Origin: Sipunculus nudus | Taxonomy: Eukaryota > Annelida > Sipuncula > Golfingiida > Sipunculidae | Reading direction: 5' to 3' | Assembly: GCA_026874595.1 (NCBI GenBank) | Contig: CM049310.1 | Location: 54,317,058 to 54,381,057 of the forward strand | DNA length: 64,000 nt | Notes under the pieces: model-generated | Seen by the model: only the letters and a program-made list of their open reading frames with translations | Database searches by the model: none | What the model was told of the DNA's origin: nothing | Shown here: positions 59,460 through 64,000 of the stretch, piece after piece | Numbering within the stretch: the stretch's first letter is position 1 | How the letters are laid out: each line of letters starts with the position of its first letter | Position numbers and translations under genes: made by a program

Positions 59460-60150
59460 TCTGGATGTCTGGGCTCTGCGGACGACCTCACGTTATTGAG
59501 CCCTTCGGTTAATGCTCTTAAGCGTATTCTAGACAGGTGTGATTTTTTTTTAAATTGGCGTTAAATACATTGCTGCAAAGACTTCGTAAAAAGTTTACGG
59601 TCAAGTCTAAGTGCCTTGATAACACTGAGCGGGAACCTGACCTCACATTGTGTGGAACAAAACTTGAATGGCAGAATGTTGTAAGCTACCTAGGGATAGT
59701 CATCAGTAGTGAGGTGGACGACAAGCATGATATTGAGACCATGTTGTGACTTCTATAGAAGAGTAAATGTCTTATGTACCAATATTTTGAAACTCTAAAG
59801 TGAAATATTATGTAGATTATTCAATGCTTACTGTACTCGTTTTATCGGTCTCAATGCTGGGATCTAAATTGTAAAGCCATTGACCACATTTAAGTATCGT
59901 ACAACAAAAGGATTGAATAGGATATGGCAGCTTCCCAGGAATACTCATGAATATGTGGTGTATGGTATAAGTAAGAAGCCAGATCTAAGAACTCAGAGAA
60001 TCACTTTAATAGGATGTTAAAAAACATGTTCAGTCTATTAACAATGTATTGAAGTTTGCATCTACTCAAGCACTGTCGGATTTGTCGGTTTGTATTGGAA
60101 AAAATATTTGCATATCAAATGGACAAGTATAAGGTTGGGAAACGTAATAC

Positions 60151-60200
<50 letters not shown>

Positions 60201-60361
60201 TAGATAATAGAAATATAAAACATATTGACAAAAAAACGCAGATGTTCATCGCTGATGTCGTTCATGAAGCCATTTCTGTGCGCGATGGCTTAGTTGATGT
60301 ACAAACATTAGACTATGCTATGATAACAGCTCTAATTGAAGAACTGTTAACTGGAAATTAA
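59460..60361 (+). pseudogene. LINE reverse-transcriptase C-terminal relic
   Basis: The frame at 59467 reads ...GSADDLTLLSPSVNALKRIL, in which ADD is the core of the reverse-transcriptase active site (the usual preceding Tyr/Phe is Ser here). After frameshifts it continues as LTLCGTKLEWQNVVSYLGIV and DKHDIETM, typical of the LINE ORF2 region after the catalytic domain. Further frames (CRLFNAYC, WDLNCKAIDH) run to ISVRDGLVDVQTLDYAMI and a stop at 60361. Several frame changes and stops show it is dead. A (TA)n(TG)n tract at 60151-60196 interrupts it. Confidence 0.75.
60151..60196. repeat. (TA)n(TG)n microsatellite inside the LINE relic
   Basis: Compound dinucleotide run separating the two recognisable parts of the LINE C-terminus. 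Confidence 0.9.
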
Positions 60362-60679
60362 TTTTACGGATATTCAATAGCTTTTGCACTGTATTCTTTT
60401 CCATTAAATATCATTACAATAATAACACTGTCACATGAAATAGTCGATCATATATGCTTAACGTTCGGCAAAGCTGTACAAATAATTATTCAGTTTATAA
60501 TAGTATTATTATTATTATTATGTTTATCTATTAGATAAGTTAAACCATGATTTCGGTCACAGGAACTTATTTAATACGACGTTACAGAGCTACTACTTTT
60601 CAGAGTACGGTTTCATATCACTTCTGGACTATTGATTGATTAATTCTAAAAGCGGATCGTAATCTTAGTGTAATACAGA
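60362..60679. other. AT-rich DNA, no recognised feature
   Basis: Short ATT run at 60507-60521. Confidence 0.5.
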
Positions 60680-60895
60680 ATCGGATCGGGGGGGGGGGCA
60701 GGGTGTTCGGAATCCTCCCCCCTCCCCCTTTTCCAGCTGCGGCAACCTTTTTTCAAAGTTTTCAGACATGTTTTTGCAGCCTGGACCCCCCCCCCCCATT
60801 TCCGGACCTGGACCTTTATTAGGCTTTGTTATTAGTCCCGCTGGGTTGGACTCCCCCTACCCCTTTTCCAAAATATTGGATCCACCCCTGTAATA
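60680..60895. repeat. C/G-run-rich repeat, MITE-like
   Basis: GGATCGGGGGGGGGGCAGGG at the left, GGATCCACCCCTG at the right, with C-runs between. Composition and GGATCC-like ends recall the MITE at 53497, but inverted ends are not clear. Confidence 0.35.
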
Positions 60896-62699
60896 ACATG
60901 TTACATTAATTGAACAACTTATATTATCAATGGATAGTGACTTTGCCCATGCATACTGGTATGCATATATTGGGATTTCGAAGATGCGCTTTGTTTTTTA
61001 ACATATCTAACCATACGTTAAGATATATGCTCCATGGAACCAATGACAAAATGACTTGAAAAGCTTTTGCATTATTTCTAGATCAACAAGTATTGTAAAA
61101 GGCAGATTAATTTTTCTCAAAGTGCCCGTACCCCTTATTCTGAAGAGAGCGCCAACTGCATCATTTTTAAACTGACAATTAAAGTAATGGTCAATCCTCA
61201 GTGAAACTACATGTTCCTCTTAGAGTTTCATCCCGTTCTCGTCCGTTTAAACCCTCGATCATAGCTTCTCCTTTCCTTCTGAATGTATGTCCGTCCTTTC
61301 CGAATATTTCACATGACGCGATGTCTCGGACATGAGCCTTGCTTCGGGGGTGGGGGAATGGGGACATGTCCCCCTCACTTTGTAAGGCTGGTGGACAAAC
61401 TACCCATTTAGTTGATTAAATTGCAAAATTTTGTCACTAGGATTCTGAGAAAATCCCGCTAAACAGTTCATAGTTTCTTCATAATTATCTCAAAACCTTT
61501 TCAATGAGGCGTCTCATAATGAAAAAAAACTTAGGACACGGCTTGCTTTAGTGGCATTATTAAATCCTCAAAATGAAGTTAGTCTATACACTGAGCTTAA
61601 ATGCATGAATCAATTTTAAATAATGATAACAAAAAGTGTTGCGAATTTAGAAAAAAAATACTTCTGTAGCTAAATTATATACGCTGTAATATGTGATTGG
61701 CGTGAAGAGCATATTGATACTTTGGGTTGGGCTAATATCATTGTCCTAAGGGGTATTTTTCCGGAATCACTGTGTATTCTCACTCCCTCTTAAATGTTCT
61801 CAGAAACAAAGCCATGACCTGTTTTAATCACATCCTCTTTTATTGACACGTCGACTGATTTGCAGATATTTTATGGATATTTCAAATTCAAATTTTTGAC
61901 TTGCGACACAATATGGCAATTCCATTAACTGTTCACCGCGTATAACTTGTATTATTGATTTCATCAAAATACAGGGGGTTGGTTCTTTATAACGGCAAAG
62001 CGTAGGTCAATTTCATGACACTTTTCTCCCGTTTTTTATCTGATACAGCTTGACACAGCGTATTCAAGCGTTTCCGATCTGGTATATACTGGTATGTGAC
62101 ATTTACTGCCGGGAATATTACTGAATATATAGTTGTGGACAAGAGTACATACTATTTTTAACTTTAACAATTATCTCAGAAGCGTGGCTTTGGTAACAGT
62201 GGGGACCCATTTAAAAGCGCTAAAAATTAAAGCAAGGAACGTAATTTGGCTTGACAGTAGCTACAAATTGTACCGCTCGACACCATCATTTGGTGCCTGC
62301 ATGCTACAGAAGAAATGTGTGCCAAAACGTATTTGAACAGTTCTGTTCAACCATCCGTGAGGTATAGACTTTCACCGTACCAAGTTTTATTGCTTGTTTC
62401 AAGCGGTACTATTTACTATTGCTTGATAGCAGTGATAGTATTAGCCTTCTCACTGCTGACGTATTTGTGTATCGCTTATTGAACGAATCGGGAATATATG
62501 GTGTCCCTCATGGAAACAAGCATTCACGTAAGATAAAAGAATGATTTATAGAGTAAGAGGAATTAAATATATCAATACAACACAAACCGAAATTCATACA
62601 ACAATCTATCGTCATTTTGACCGGTAAATACACCAATTATAATGAAGGGAAAAGACATCTGGTGGCAAACATAGAAACTACTCAGACACAAGGCCTGTG
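60896..62699. other. Intergenic DNA, no gene recognised
   Basis: Contains a perfect palindrome GGGGACATGTCCCC at about 61360-61373. The ORF 62133-62336 has no recognised features. Confidence 0.45.
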
Positions 62700-62890
62700 A
62701 ACAAGACCGGCGTCTATTTAAGGCCGGCGTTTATTTTTCTGGGACATTGTTTTGCCCCGGCGACTAAATAAGGCAGGCGACTATTTAAGGTCCGGCGTCT
62801 GTTCAAGGAAATGCGGTAAAAGACTGCCCGCCCGCATTGATTTCTGAAAAAAAGTGCCTGAGAACCATACCTTTTTTTTATTTTGGCCTT
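62700..62890. repeat. CCGGCGNCTATTTAAGG units next to a half MITE
   Basis: Five imperfect units (about 62708, 62723, 62756, 62774, 62791) of CCGGCGTCTATTTAAGG. Immediately after lies GTGCCTGAGAACCATACC with TTTTGGCC (62850-62887), one terminal repeat of the MITE seen at 19079 and 44080. Confidence 0.6.
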
Positions 62891-64000
62891 AGAAGTTGCC
62901 AAGACCTTCTATACATTCTTCTGGTCGCACTACTAGTATCTCTTTTTTTTCCTGGAATCTTGAAATAACTGAATACCGATTTCTTATCTTTATGCCGAGT
63001 TCACTTTCTTGAAATTAGAGGGCACTCAGAGAACACATGCCTCCGCCAACCTGGTTCCTCTATCATTGACCTACCTTTCCATATTAAAAAATATATATAC
63101 AACTATATTTAAGAAATTGTGTGGACAAATTGACAAGTGTGCCCTATAGTAACAATATTTACAAAACTGTTATCTTTACCAAAGGGATTTGGCTTAAAAT
63201 GACTCTATGGATGTTTCGCCCTGGTGGCTAAGAAAGGCTTATAAGAATAAACAGTTCTGAAAAATAACCCTATAAATAGAGCTTACATGAGGATTAAAGC
63301 GTAGGTGGGGACGTTTCTTTTTATTGTGGGCTTTACATATAAAGGTTTCTATAATAAGTCTCATTGTCGCTATAATATCCATCCGTGCAAGTAAAAGGCG
63401 AGATGAAAGGCAGATAATGCTGCTATAACATAACTAAAAAACACAAGCTGTAAAGGTTGTAATATTAATTATATGTTTGTTTCAGATGCTGACACACGTA
63501 AAATAGGTAAAAGTAATTCCAAAATTTTTTAAGCAATATATTCACCTACTTTTACTGTAGAAAAAAGTGTTACTTCTTTCTTACTCTGCTTATATATTAA
63601 GGGACTGCAGGCAGAAATGTTCTTAAAACGCTTTAGTGATAGATGTATGAGTATGTATATATATATAGCATATAGCTGGCATTTACGATATTAAACAGCT
63701 AGGTTCACCAAATAAGTCAACGTTTGGTTACAATAAATTATTGATACTCTAGTGTTTTAATGATGGAGATTCAAACTTTTAATTGTTTGAACGGTTTATT
63801 ATTTTTTTGTAATTCCTGAAGACTGATGATGAAAAAGTGTCCCTGTTTCAATGGAGCATCATTTTTGTAAATTTAAGTAAAACTACATTTAAGTAAACTA
63901 CATCTTAGTATCTTACATAGTCTCAAAATTTTAATTTAGACGGGGGAAAAAAACAAAAAATATTTACAAAAAAAAAAAAATGCAAATCCAGTTTTAGAGA
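62891..64000. other. AT-rich DNA with a short MITE fragment
   Basis: GTTCTTAAAACGCTTTAGTG then ATGTATGA at 63620 resembles part of the ~480-bp MITE (GTTCTTATAACGCCTTCGTG). Otherwise no feature up to the window end. Confidence 0.4.

Overview
The window looks like nuclear DNA of an invertebrate animal, most likely a bivalve mollusc. It is AT-rich, genes are sparse and split by long introns, and most of the sequence is interspersed repeats: Helitron/Helentron-like elements carrying tandem repeats, MITEs, tRNA-derived SINEs, one LINE fragment, solo-LTR-like blocks and many microsatellites and homopolymers. The lineage is an inference from repeat style. Nothing here looks bacterial or viral.

Only one gene can be supported as protein-coding. 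It is an SLC16-type monocarboxylate transporter on the + strand with three coding exons (13986-14126, 17523-18701, 22467-22600). All three are joined in phase 1 and the stop codon is at 22598-22600. The N-terminal exon(s) were not found here and probably lie to the left. The two introns between these exons are full of repeats, including a tandem array carrying nuclear-receptor-type AGGTCA half-sites.

Layout: 1-7837 is a higher-order tandem array of ~340-bp monomers, interrupted by a complete 2.6-kb Helentron-like insertion (family 1). 7838-11464 holds fragments and copies of families 1 and 2. 11465-13985 is intron or upstream DNA with a family 4 repeat and a ~480-bp MITE. 13986-22600 is the transporter. 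22601-28866 is downstream DNA with a hexamer-like repeat, a CpG-containing regulatory candidate and a long foldback hairpin. 28867-33759 holds two family 1 copies (one with a solo LTR and a 25-bp minisatellite) and a family 3 copy. 33760-35461 contains a TATA-type promoter candidate. 35462-39533 is a large family 2 element with a nested family 3 element bearing a 278-bp array. 39534-47590 holds repeats, MITEs, a second solo-LTR-like block and a few weak promoter or ORF candidates. 47590-52800 is bounded by two inverted copies of a 21-bp GC-rich minisatellite element and contains a nearly perfect 1188-bp tandem duplication. 52800-64000 is mostly anonymous AT-rich DNA with MITEs, foldbacks, a LINE reverse-transcriptase relic and an NRF1-type promoter candidate.

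The most interesting signal is in the repeats. Four otherwise dissimilar families share one plan: a 5' terminal hairpin, a (GTCY)n tract, iterated monomers, an internal inverted copy of the 5' end, and in the best copies a subterminal palindrome and a 3' CTTGT end. Three of them also share a monomer module ending in the 12-bp palindrome GGTGGCGCCACC. This fits non-autonomous Helentron-type elements, but the shared module is not something I can explain from known element biology.
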